NCBI GenBank assembly: GCA_007844125.1
Contig: CM017572.1
Location: 29,017,008-29,081,007, forward strand
Direction: 5' to 3'
DNA: 64,000 nt
Source: Sinonovacula constricta
Lineage: Eukaryota; Mollusca; Bivalvia; Cardiida; Solecurtidae
In this document: in pieces, positions 37,473 to 49,600 of the stretch
Layout of the letters: each line of letters starts with the position of its first letter
How positions within the stretch are numbered: position 1 is the first letter of the stretch
Position numbers and translations under genes: made by a program
The notes under the pieces: model-generated
The model's input: only the letters and a program-made list of their open reading frames with translations
Databases searched by the model: none
Told to the model about the DNA's origin: nothing

Positions 37473-38524
37473 TAAGAACGTTATTAGACCACATACATAC
37501 CTGCCATAACCTAATTAGGCCACAAAAATAGCTGCTATGGCGTTACTAAACCACATACATAGCTGTCATGACGTTATTACGCCACAAACATAGCTGTCAT
37601 GTCATTATTAGACCAGTTACGTAGCTGCCATAACGTTATTAGGACACAAAATATTTGGCATGACGTTGGTAGGCCACAAACATAGCTGTTATGACATTAT
37701 TAGGCCACATACATAGTTGTCATGATAATACGAGACCACAAACATAGCCGCCATGACGTTATTACGACACATACATAGCTGCCATGACGATATTATGTTA
37801 CAAACATTTCTGCCTTAATGTAATTAGAGCAAACATAGCTATTATGACGTTATTAGACCAACAACACAGCTGTCATGACACTATTAGGACAGATACATAG
37901 CTGACATAACATTATTAGGCCACAAACGCAGTTGCCATTACCTTATTAGACCTTAAACACAGCTGCCATGACGTTATAAGGCCTCAAACTTAGATGTCAT
38001 GACGTTATTAGGCCACAAACACAAATGCCCTGGCGTTATTAGGCCATTTACATAGCTGCCATGGCGTTATTAGACAACAAAGGTAGCTGCCATGACGTCT
38101 TTAGACCACATACATAGTTGCCATAAAGTTATTAGACCACAAAGGTAGCTGCCATGACGTTATCAGGCCACATACAGTGCTGCCATGACGTCTTTAGACC
38201 ACATATATAGCTGCCATGAGGATATAAGACGTTAAACATTTCTGCCATGACGTCAGTATGCCGTATAGTTTAATTTCATGCTATTATTTTGCCCAATACA
38301 TTGCTACCACGGAGTAATGATGTCATATAGATTCATGACGTTAATAGGCCCTATACATCACGTTCTTCGGCAACACACATTGATGCCATGGAGATAGTAT
38401 GCCTTATACATAACTGGCATAGAGTTATTGTGACCGAGACAGTACTGCTGTGGAGTAACAATGCCCTTTATATTACTGACATGACGATATTATCGCTTAT
38501 ACATTACTGCCGTGACGATATTAA
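37473..38524 (+). repeat. 31-bp minisatellite array, unit B, type-1 part (right) and junction
   Basis: Continues the array after the inserted element. From about 38230 it passes into the junction with CACGTTCTTCGGCAACACAC and CCATGGAGATAGTATGCC, shared with units A and C. Confidence 0.8.
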
Positions 38525-39640
38525 CTCATTTGATCCCTACAGCCAATTAACCATTTCCTCAGTCATCCCCTACACCTGGTGGGGGTCTTATGTGCCGCTC
38601 ATGCCTAGACACATCTGGTGTGGATTACCGGTCAGTGGAAGATATTGGGGGTGGGTGTATACACAACACAATTAACATGTCATTTTGGATATACTCTTAA
38701 GGTATATTTTCACATAGCACTGAAAATGCTTTACACAACCGTGTAATTTTTAACACTGTAAGAAAAGAAATACTTCAGAAAAGAGTGAAAATGACCGAAA
38801 TCAATTAAGAATAAAACATCAAAATTCACACATTTCAAATGATTAAAATAAAATATAGTTGGCCTCATCAAGTTTTTTCATGTTTATAACATAAATAACA
38901 CTGCTTTATATATATAAAAAAAACCATCACGAGTAACTTTAAAACAGTCGGCTATCTTTGATAGAGGTTGCGATTTACCGGTAGTTTGAGAAAATAACGC
39001 TTTTAAACTTCATATTTGATTGAAAACTTCGGCGATTTCCAAGAATTAGCTTTTGTCTATTATCTATTGATATCTGCAATTATCATATAATTATTGAATT
39101 TAAAGCAGGTAATTTTACATATCCGCCGATACATATGCTCATGAGTAGGAATTTAACAGTAAGGCACATCGCCGTTTTTCTTTGTCTCGACATAAATAAT
39201 TCATTGTGTTTACATCCGGGTTATATGCAATTCCAATACATGATGTAACGACGTTTCTGATTGGCTGAAATGCGATACATTAATAAATCGTTTTTTAAAC
39301 TGCTTATACGATCGTATTTCAGTCGAGAAATGTTTCGATTTAGAATTAGAAAAATTGTCGCCGATCTTTCTGTTGTTTCGCTAAACTTTATGAATAACAA
39401 AAAGGATTTAAGCCGATAGATTTAGATTAAGATGACATTTGCCTTTACGATTCTGTGATGTACTTGATCGGCCGAGACTCGAAAGTGTTTGAAAACAAGA
39501 GTTTAAACCAGCATATATGATGCGTGATGCGCGCATTAAAGCGGCGTTCGTCAGTAGCCGAGACATTTTCCCGGCCTCATTAATGCGGCACTCGGAGCCA
39601 GACACAGGTAAAATGCAACGCGATAAGGCGTCTCCCGGCA
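38525..39640 (+). mobile_element. TTAA-type element, copy 1 (right end truncated)
   Basis: Matches 50807-51938: TTAACTCATTTGATCCCTAC against TTAACTCATTAAGCCCTAC, then CCCCTACACCTGGTGGGGG and GTGTGGATTACCGGTCAGTG. It stops after GGCATGAGG.TTTTTCG, lacking the last ~40 bp. Embedded in the satellite. No transposase frame. Confidence 0.65.
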
Positions 39641-39645
39641 TGAGG

Positions 39646-40035
39646 GTTTTTCGCCATGACGTTATTATGCCCTATGCATTGCCGCTATGAGGTTATTATG
39701 CCCTATGGATTGCTGACACAAGGTTATTATGCCCTATGCATTGCTGCCATAACGTTATTATGCCCTATGCATTGCCGCCATGACGTAATGATACCATATG
39801 CATTGCTGCCATAGCGTTATTATGCCCTATACATTACTGCCATGACGTTATTATGCACTATGCATTGCTGCCATAACGTTATTATGCCCAATACATTACT
39901 GCCATAGCGTTATTATGCCCTATGCATTGCGGACATAACGTTATTATGCCCTATACATTTCTGCCATGACGCTATTATGCCCTATACATTGCCGCCATGA
40001 CGTTATTATACCATATACATTGCTGCCAATACGGG
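39646..40035 (+). repeat. 31-bp minisatellite array, unit B, type-2 part
   Basis: About 12 units of the CCCTATGCATTGCTGCC form, separated from the type-1 part by the TTAA-type element. Followed by the segment holding the empty SINE site (40047-40057). Confidence 0.8.
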
Positions 40036-40224
40036 TTTTTTTTGCAACAAACTTTGCTGCGACGGACTTATTAGGCCATACAACTTTTATAAAACGGTAT
40101 TGAGGTTTTAGGACGGACTATGGGCATGGAATTATTGTGCCGTTTAAATTGCCGATCTCGATTACTAGGCTGTATAATTAATCGAATTGACGCTATTAAA
40201 CCGCAAGAAATACCGACATTTAAC

Positions 40225-42970
40225 CTCCAAATCTCGCTCATTAACTCGGGAGTTGACAATGTTCAAATAAATATTTAAACGATCTCCTACATATATATTA
40301 TAGTGTGTAATTTAACATTGTGCGTTGTGACATTTATTCCAGTAAGACATGACTTTGTATTTTTAAATTAATATCTATAATACTGTCTTTACCCCTAGCA
40401 GCATTTAGTGTTTGGAAAATATCGCTAGGGTTAGTTAAAGCAAACTGATACTTTTTCTAAATTGGAGGTTATGGGGATTTCACTGACCAAATGACCAAAA
40501 TCAGACATTAAATATTTTATTATATATACAAACTTAAGCTACTTAAAGAAGAAGAAAACACACAAGCCAAACACAAGTTATATATTTTGGCATCTCTATC
40601 AAACACAGGTTTTACATTCTACATTCAAATACATGTACATAAGTAGAGATATTATTATGGTCTATTCGATGTACCAATCATCTAAAACATCTACTAATTT
40701 AAGCTATATTCTATCAACAATTCACAATTCCAATAACAATCATTGCTATCACATTCTAATGGTCAATCAGCATAAAGGCCCCATTCAGGAAGCAATGGTT
40801 TATTCACATATAAACACAATCAAAGCAAACACGTAATATATATATAAGCATCTCTATCAAACACAGGTTTTACATTCAACATTCAAATACATAAACATCA
40901 GTGCTTTAGTATATTATTAAAACATCTAGTTTAAGCTATGTTCTAACAACAAATCAAAATTCGAATAACAATCATTGGTATCATGTTTAAAATGATTAAT
41001 CAGCACAAAGGCCCCATTCAGGAAGCAATGGTTTAATCACAGATAAACAACGATTCTTTTGAGTTTTCGCCAAAACTTTCATCAAATCTATCGAAAACGT
41101 ATCGCATTTGGTCCTGTACTACTGGTATCATGTTTAAAATGATTAATCAGCACAAAGGCCCCATTCAGGAAGCAATGGTTTAATCACAGATAAACAACGA
41201 TTCTTTTGAGTTTTCGCCAAAACTTTCATCAAATCTATCGAAAACGTATCGCATTTGGTCCTGTACTACATTTGTTCCTCGATTTACGCCAGATCAAGTA
41301 TGCGGCATTTTAGACATCGACAACTCAACGGGAAAGCAGTCCCCGGACCCACCTAGTAGCTAATGTATGCAACTGAACATATTTTATTATTTTTGCTAAA
41401 AGCGCTTTGGGCGAAATTTAAGAAAAAAGTCAGGATATTTAATCCAGGATAATATTGTGTGTAAGGTGGGGGTGGTAGTGGTACGTCAGAGCACCATCTC
41501 CGGCATTTTAGAAATCTATTTTTTCACATTGCAGCCTGCCCTGGACCACCCTAACACTAAATGTGTTCGAAGCAACCTTCGAATAATCATTAATTGTATC
41601 TTTAAGGGTCATTTCATGTCGTCTATGTGTAATATATGGTATTAGCATATAAGGAAATACACATATAATAAGAATATATGACAAAGTCCTATGAGCATTG
41701 CAACATAAACTAAACTCCGAAAAGGCACAGAACAAATGTCTTTAACATGCAAGCCAAGCGAAAAGTAAGAACAAATTTGTGATGTGTCATTTAACGAAAA
41801 GGGCAAACCCGACAGTTACCGCCTTTGAACGGTCATTCGGCAATATGGACTGGGTGCTTAAACATTTGAAGAAAGTTCACGCCCGCTATAAAATGACAGG
41901 TAAACCGGTATTGTTACATATACGCCGTGATGCCTGCATAAACATCTACTATAGCATCAAAAATTATTGCCATTTTTGCCAGAGATATTTTGGAAAACGC
42001 ACCTACGAGCATTCTGTAATTGTCCAACGGGGAATGGGGGTGGTTATGTTTATAAATGACCGTGTTTATAGAGTCTTACAAAGACAATCAATATTTTTAT
42101 TTGCATAGACTAAAAGAATTATTGTTTTATACACAATTCCGCGTACATAAATTGCCCCAGTCGAACTTGTTAATGCAGTAACAAATCGTTATTGTACTAT
42201 TTACATTACTGAATTATCAATATCGATCTGAATACAAACTTTTCACATCGCTTCATAATCGTTGAACAACAAATTTATATTCTTAATCAATTTGTCACAG
42301 ACCTACCTAATATGTTTCTTTATTTTACAACATCATCACTGATATTTGATTTGCTGCAGATAGAACAGTTACTTGTATGCACATTTTAAACTGAAACACA
42401 CATCTGCACAATTCTAACTGAATCACACATCTTGTATACGATAAACATTATATACTAACTAGTTACTATACACAATATACAAAAAATGACGCCTTGCTGG
42501 TATAACATTGAAAATCGATGGATGATTGTTTATATAACAACTGTCGGACATTATTTCATTTATGCAAATACCGCTACAGGTTACACGAATGATAACACAT
42601 GCATTAAACCGAAATGCGAATAGTAGTATGAAATGTTTTAATAAAAAAATATTAAATTCTGAAGAAATGCTAGATAATTCAGCATTGCAGTAATGTATTG
42701 ATGACGTTTCATCTTTTTGTTGAATTTGCGGGAAAACATATTATCCGCGAGTGATGAAGTCACAATGTTTTGATTAATGACGAAATTGTTTTGATGTTGG
42801 TGTAAAATATACAAACTTGGCCAATTGAGATGAAAATATCAAACTGAATTTCAAATTTAATTGTAGGAAAGTTTGTAGAAAATATTTAATGCAAATACAA
42901 CAATACACCAACTACATACTTATCTGTAAAATTACAGAAGAACAGAATTTCAAACACACATTGTAATTTC
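40225..42970. repeat. 3' flank block of gene B (matches 10535-13030)
   Basis: Non-coding. It contains extra internal duplications (40587-41269) and an inserted stretch around 41650-41850 related to 58920-59100. The 109-codon frame at 41779-42108 has no recognisable domain and no counterpart frame in unit A, so it is not called. Confidence 0.6.
40976..41269 (+). repeat. Perfect 147-bp tandem duplication
   Basis: 40976-41122 and 41123-41269 appear identical base for base (start TGGTATCATGTTTAAAATG, end GGTCCTGTACTAC). Unit A has one copy (about 11065-11215). A wider, diverged ~260-bp duplication (40587-40840 and 40847-41100) overlaps it. Confidence 0.8.
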
Positions 42971-42972
42971 AT

Positions 42973-42978
42973 TTTATT
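42973..42978 (-). terminator. Probable polyadenylation signal of gene B
   Basis: AATAAA on the minus strand about 120 nt beyond the stop, in the same context as the gene A signal. Confidence 0.6.
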
Positions 42979-43097
42979 CCTAAACATAATGTCGATAGAA
43001 CATTGTTTTACTAAAATGTTGATTTAATTCCACTTTTATAACGAGTCACCAATTCACAAAATGTCACAATAAAAAAAGAAGAAACACAAATTCACAT

Positions 43098-43667
43098 TTA
43101 CTTCCATTTCACCATCAGAAGCTGATCACTGACCCCTCCGACATACAAGGAACTCTTGTTCACATCATATCTGAGGCACTGTAGACACCACTTGATCCCG
43201 GACATTATCTGATCTACCACGTGACCATCCTCGGTCTCCCTGACTACCTTCTGTGAGTCCAGTCCACACAAAAATACATGACCGTGATGGTCTGTGGTCA
43301 TACCATAGGAATGAGGCAGTCCGAATTCCTTCTTAGAGAGACGGAATATCTGCCTCCCGTTCGTGCCGACACATACAAGACCTTTCTCCGTGTCAACCAT
43401 ATAGACTCGGTCGCCGGAACCGTTCACGGCGATTTGTCGGAGGCCAGAGAACAGTTTCCGGCCATCGGTGTCCTTGAAGATCTGCCTCAGCTTCTTGCCA
43501 CTATTTACGTCGTGTACATACACCATGGTACCACTCCACTTAGCACAGTACAGCAGGCCCCCATGACAAGCGATACTCAAGGTCACATATCCCAACTCGA
43601 CGGTCCGTTTCCTGGTCAGACTGACCGTGCTGTACACGTGGACTTGGGTAGAATTGAAGAAGGCAAC
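43098..43667 (-). CDS. Gene B coding exon 3: C-terminal NHL-like propeller
   Basis: The acceptor is CGGTATTTCCAG^GTTGCC, phase 0. It starts VAFFNSTQVHVYSTV and ends SDQLLMVKWK plus stop. Blades are seen at SGDRVYMVDTEKG, HGHVFLCGLDSQ and KSSLYVGGVSDQ. It is 3 codons shorter than gene A around the MSGIKW segment. Confidence 0.85.
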   Translation of the reverse strand, partial: VAFFNSTQVHVYSTVSLTRKRTVELGYVTLSIACHGGLLYCAKWSGTMVYVHDVNSGKKLRQIFKDTDGRKLFSGLRQIAVNGSGDRVYMVDTEKGLVCVGTNGRQIFRLSKKEFGLPHSYGMTTDHHGHVFLCGLDSQKVVRETEDGHVVDQIMSGIKWCLQCLRYDVNKSSLYVGGVSDQLLMVKWK

Positions 43668-46600
43668 CTGGAAATACCGAAATGTAGACCAGAGTGAAAC
43701 ATTGTAAAGGTACAAATTGTGTTGGCGACAAAATACACGTCAGCGTTCACAGTCTTAAATGATGCAACCTGAAATTAAAGGGAGAGGAAACAGAACATTA
43801 ATAAAGTCTTTGGCCCGTATACACCAACCATTCTTAAGTAAGAATTGTTAAAGTCATGGATTTTATTTCACAATATCTTCAGCGTATAGTCAGCTATAAG
43901 TCTGAAATATTGCATGGCTATTTAACTTATATTTTGTGGCTAAAAATAAAGTTTAACTACATATAAAAACTTATTTTTCTTCGTATAAAATGGTGACTTT
44001 GGCTCTAGTCGTGAGTTGGGCTAAGAAATGATTGGTGCATACAGTCTTTTGTGTCGTGGCACAAGTTCGGTTAGTTTGTTTGCGGTGGAATAAACATTGG
44101 CGGCAGTCTAATCATCCACACAACAACCTAAAAATATAGACATGTAAAGCAGGTAAATTAGATCGTTTTTTTTTTTGCATTTAAGAAACCCCTCAAGAAG
44201 TACGAGGTTAGAGCTCCGTAAAACCGGTTTAAGCATCAGGCGGTCTCATTTGCCGACTGCCCGTTCCAAGGCGGCAACTGCTCTTTTTTGTTTAATGACT
44301 CACATCAGATGGTTTCTTACTTTTACATTTGTTTTGCATGTACGGAAGGGGATATCAGTCAATATTCAATTTCTAATTTTCAAATTGCAACACTGCATAT
44401 GCTTAAATTTGCTTTTCTTATTTGCACAAACACGTTCGTTTTAACATGTATCTAATTCACTTTTCTCGTATACAATTCGGAAATTACAAATCTCAAGTCA
44501 CAATTATCAAGTCACAAATTTTATGTTTGCTTACAATTTACAAACTTAAAGTCACAATTCTCAAGTCACAAATTACTAATGTACAATTTAAGAATTAACA
44601 TCATTCAGACGCGAGGTGGCGGAACCACATACATATAGACGTCACCAAGCTAAAAATAGAACAGAATATCATAAGTTAAAAATAGTATGGAATCATAAAT
44701 GATTCTTCGAAGGAGATACAATAGACAGCAGCCAACGTTATTTGGTGTCAAATTCAACGAGTAATCTTTTGCCATAAGTAGTTATTAATGTAAATATTAA
44801 AATTCTGAAAATAATTTTACCATATAAGTCTTATAGGTTTTCTTAAAAGTACATTCAATGCAATTTAATATACGTATCGGACGTTTCCAGAAGAACCTAC
44901 GATCTCAGTCGCATTCGGATTTGTTTACAATGCATTGGAATTAAACTACATTAACAGGGGTACGTGGTGTAGTGAGTATGCTTTCCCCAGAGTCAGGTGC
45001 CCATGTAGCTCAGTTGCTAGAGCACCTACCTCGAGAGCAGGAGGTCTTAGGTTCGACCCCCGCCCTCGTTAATGGGATTTTTCAGCTTTTTTAGTGGCGT
45101 GGGAAGGGGTACTCCAGAATACCCTGTGGAGCAGGAACAGGCTAGATACCGATGGTTCTGTCCAGTTAATGCCTGGCTTAAAATGAGGATGGTTAAAAGC
45201 TCTCTGCCCATGTAGACCAGGTGGTACAGCACCAGATTTCGGAGGAGGTATTGTGTTCGAAATATACCGTATACCGGTAACGTAATTTTGCCAGCTCGGG
45301 TCACTCCGGTTTAATATACGAACAACATTTCATACAATCTAAGGAAAAAAAGAGACCTATAAATATGGTTTATTAGTGCAAAAATGTTACCTGGTAATGA
45401 CTATCAATCTTCACTGTTTGGGACAAACGAGCAGTTAAAATAATAAAGCTAACAATAAAACATGTTTCTAAATATTATTTTGACCTGTATATTTATTAAA
45501 AGCATAACCTTTAGTTTTCCTGGATGATTACCAAATTTCCATGATGTAAGACACAAATCCGCCTTGGACATTATGATTTAGCATAAACATTGATATAACT
45601 GAAGCCTAAGAAAATTTAAAGCACTATGTGAATAATATGTCTTAACCACTAAACCATGGATGCCCACTTAGTATAAATTTGACCAGACCCTATCTTTACA
45701 ATAATCATGCGCATTCAACTTTTTAGACTAAGATTTATTTTAATTCTTTTGTTGTTGGAATATCTTGAATGTCAATATAATACATGATAGTATACATTCC
45801 AACTTAAACACCAAAGAGACAAGAAAAGTATACTTACTGCTACCTCTTGTGGACCAATAGAGCACATGTCAGTTGGCTGTCCATCTGTATCACAGTACTT
45901 GGTTATCTTGTTACGTGACGGGTCTACAAGCTTCAGTCTGCTGTTTCTGTAATCAGCTACCACCAGACTTCCATCACTGAGTAGACAGCAACCCGTGTTC
46001 CTACACATGTACTTATCCTCTGGTATCCTGACGTTGATTTGTTTCATTTCTGGTTCCCCCATTGACATATCTCTCCGTTTCTTTACAGGTCTCCCTACTT
46101 GAACGACTCCTGGCCTCTTTGCTACTGCCTTTACTGGTATGTCTACTTCATCTACCAGAGCACCCTGTAAGCTGATATCCTGAGCTTTTGTGCTGACTTC
46201 CTTAACAAGGGAATAGAAATGGTCGAGGGATTTAAATATCTTCATTTCAGTCATGAAAATGAATTGATGTCCCTTTATCAGACTGTCCGACTCGTTATAA
46301 AGGGCATCAACGTTTTGGGCAATTGTCTGACCCTTCTTTTTAAGGACAAACATATTGGCTTTCCACTCTTTTGACCTCGCTATTTTATTTCTACATTGGT
46401 TTATGTCATCTTTAGTTAGAGCACACGCCTGTCGATGATGTTTGGTGACTGCAATAAGCTCTTCTTGTTTACTTTTGATATCCTTCTTACCCTTCATTCT
46501 TCGCTCCTTAATTCTTGACAGCAATTTCTTCGCATAGTCTTCCAGATCTTTGAGAAAACCATCACCACTCTGCTGAATATGAGCCACGTGCTTATCTAAA

Positions 46601-49600
46601 GCTGCAATAGCTTTGTTAATGTTGTCCAGAGCTGATTTTAATTGTGTAGGGACAGCTTGTAACTCAGGATCAGCATTGAGTTCATCAGAGGACTCTCTTA
46701 TATTTTGGGGTTCCTGACATTTCCTGAAATGAAATAGAAAAAAAGAGCTGACATGAAAGTACATCACAGTGACTCCAATGTGACTATACATTTCAGATAC
46801 GGGCCTGCCGCACATAAACACTTCAAATAAGCGATATTGTTTTTAATTGAAAATAACACACTTTTGCCACTCCATTTTCTGCTGAAAATTTTCTTCACAT
46901 TATTTACTTTACGTGTTAATCGATGCAAAAACAAGTGTTTCAAATGACCAGATTTGTCTCTTTACTTGAAACAGATAAGTCTTCTAGAATACTTCAACAA
47001 AAATATAAGGGGCAGCACAACTAAGTGCAGAAAATTGACCTGTTGGAAAAAAAATAATCATGAGGGCTTTTAGGCCCGAAGGCCGTTATTTGTGCTTAGG
47101 GCCACTTATCAATCCATAGACCAGCTCCACCATATATTATCCCTTATAATACAAAAGACCTATCTAAGTATCAAGTTTAAATTCAAAAGCTTGATAATGT
47201 AGGAGTTATGCTCCGGAAAAGATAATTAAACAAAGAGAAATTTTTCCCAAACGTGAAGTACATAGTTGAGGTTCCTGTGTACTGCACTTCGTCTCAACAA
47301 TACCTATGTATGCATCAAGTTTCAAATCAATAGCTTTGATAACATAGGAGTTATGCTCCGGACAAGAAAATTAAACAAAGGGCAATAACTCCAACATCAT
47401 GAAATGCAGAGTGATTGTTCTTGTACACTGCACTTCGTCCCAATGAGGTCTATCAACTTATAAAGTTTCAATAGCTTTGATAGTGTTGGGGTTATGCTTC
47501 GGACAAATATTTGGACGCCGCACGCCCGCTGCCTGCCTGCCCGCCAGGAGTGATCCCATAATACATTCCGTCTTCGATGGGCATATAAAAATGACAACGC
47601 CCTCGTGGCCATAGTTTTTCAAAAAATGTTAATTATTGTTATATACAGAACATTTTTTGATAGATCAAAATACTTAGCACAATTTTGATACAGGGTCACC
47701 CAAGAAATAGATTAACCTGGACCACGAGACAGCATATATTTAGTTCAAATGCGTTTTAAACTTTATTATTAAAATCAGTCTATATCATGATCAATTTTAT
47801 TTTTATTTCTACAAACGTGTCTTTCTTGTCCATGTTACTAAAAGTATTGACAAGGCTGTGCAAGTTCATTTTTTTGGTCATGGATCAAAATATACTTACC
47901 AATTAAAGTAATTGTCTAGATTTTTTTACTAAACTCTTTTAGTTACAATATTGAATTTAATTAGTTGGCAGTTTTCACCAATAATAACTTCTCAATTGTG
48001 TTGCATTTTAAATGATAGAAAACCTATTTCTGTATGATATATTTGTTTGTTTATTAGGTTTATCGTCCCACCAAAGTAATTCTGGAAGAAGCTATAGTGC
48101 TGCTTTCACTGTGTATAGCATGCCTTGAACTCCTGGCATGATACCACACCCAATCACATTATCCTGACACCGGGCCAACCAGTCGTGGAACTACCCTTAT
48201 ATTTGCTTGAGTGTTAGCAAGGGAGCTATACCACTACCATCTTTAACGACTTTGGTAGGTCGCGGCCCGGTCTCGAACCCGAGGCCCCCCGTACCTGGCG
48301 CTGATGTTCTACCGATTGCACTACCAGGTTCGGTCGTATGATATGTTAATTTTACTAGCAAATAATATTCTAAGTATTCTGTAATGAAATATATCTCATG
48401 ACAATGTGGCTACTCCTGCAATGAAATATATCTCAGGACACTCTGGCTACTGAGAGTAAATTGTATGCCCAATAAGATTCATGCTTCTATGCAACAATTC
48501 TTCGTCTTAAATAGAGAAAATAAATGGTGCAAAAAAGTCAAAACTATTTTTTTAATAAAATGCGAATCAATCAGACGGATTTCCTGGGCATTTCAGAATG
48601 AACTGCAGAGAAAGGTTTCTACACCAGTCTACATTTTCAGTTTGTGATAACTTTTAATAAATATGAGCATATTTGACCTCTGATACACAAAATGTTGACA
48701 ATAAGCAAATGGTAAATGATACAAAATATTTTAAACCCCTACTATATTCATTATGTATCAACGTACGGTATTAAACTTCGTACTGCATGGCTATAAACTG
48801 ACATGCTGCAACAACATTATACATGGGCAGATTTAATGGGAGAGGGGGTCAAGGGTAAGTATGTGGACTATTACACATCACATATGTGTACAGTGCTACA
48901 GATAAGACAAGTATGTATTATGTCTAAAATGCATTGAAGTTAAACTATTTGGGTAAAAGTCTTTTTACGAAGGTCTGTCAATTATCTGAAATGCAGGAAA
49001 TTACACTATTTGGCTTCTAGATGTCAACACTCTTCCTTTGGGAGCATGCACGCTGACCCCTTACACTACTTGTACCTATGGTTTTCACTATATTTGACAT
49101 ATCCCCTCAGTCTTCCCATGATATGATCTGCGACAGAACCTTGAGCATATTCTGAAATAATTACATTTTGCTAAAGGTTGTTTTGACTGCATGCACCATT
49201 TTTTCTCTCAAGCTACCAAATTATTTATTAAAATAAATTATTGTCACCTGAAAAGATCAAGCAAATTGCTACCTGTTGGTGCTTTCTATCTATGTGAAAA
49301 GATATGTACAATGAACCACTGTCATAACACAAATGTATTTCCTGTCCCAGCATCACTGCAGTTAGCTATTTTAAGCTAAAGAAACCTGTGACCACTTACT
49401 TTAAAGATCACGTTTCATGATCACCCGAGTAATCAGCTCTGAAATCAATATCTATTTTCGCTGAAATACCCATCGTTATTATTCACAGATCTGGAAAGAA
49501 TGGACAAGGACAGCAGTGATTCGGTATATGATTTGTTCTATCTAAAAAATTGGGTAATGTTGTAACAGCTTTCACTTAAACTTAAGTATAAGTGTATGCC

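Noticed and set aside
33499..38524. Regularly spaced short repeats resembling a CRISPR array
   Set aside because: Units of 31 bp abut directly with no unique spacers, the setting is eukaryotic, and no cas gene is present. It is a minisatellite.
41779..42108. 109-codon plus-strand open frame
   Set aside because: No recognisable domain. The matching sequence in unit A (about 12060-12420) does not keep the frame, and it spans a dispersed-repeat boundary.
43278..43697. 139-codon plus-strand open frame opposite exon 3 of gene B
   Set aside because: It is the antisense shadow of exon 3. Gene A has only short fragments of it, and the sense frame has clear propeller motifs and splice sites.
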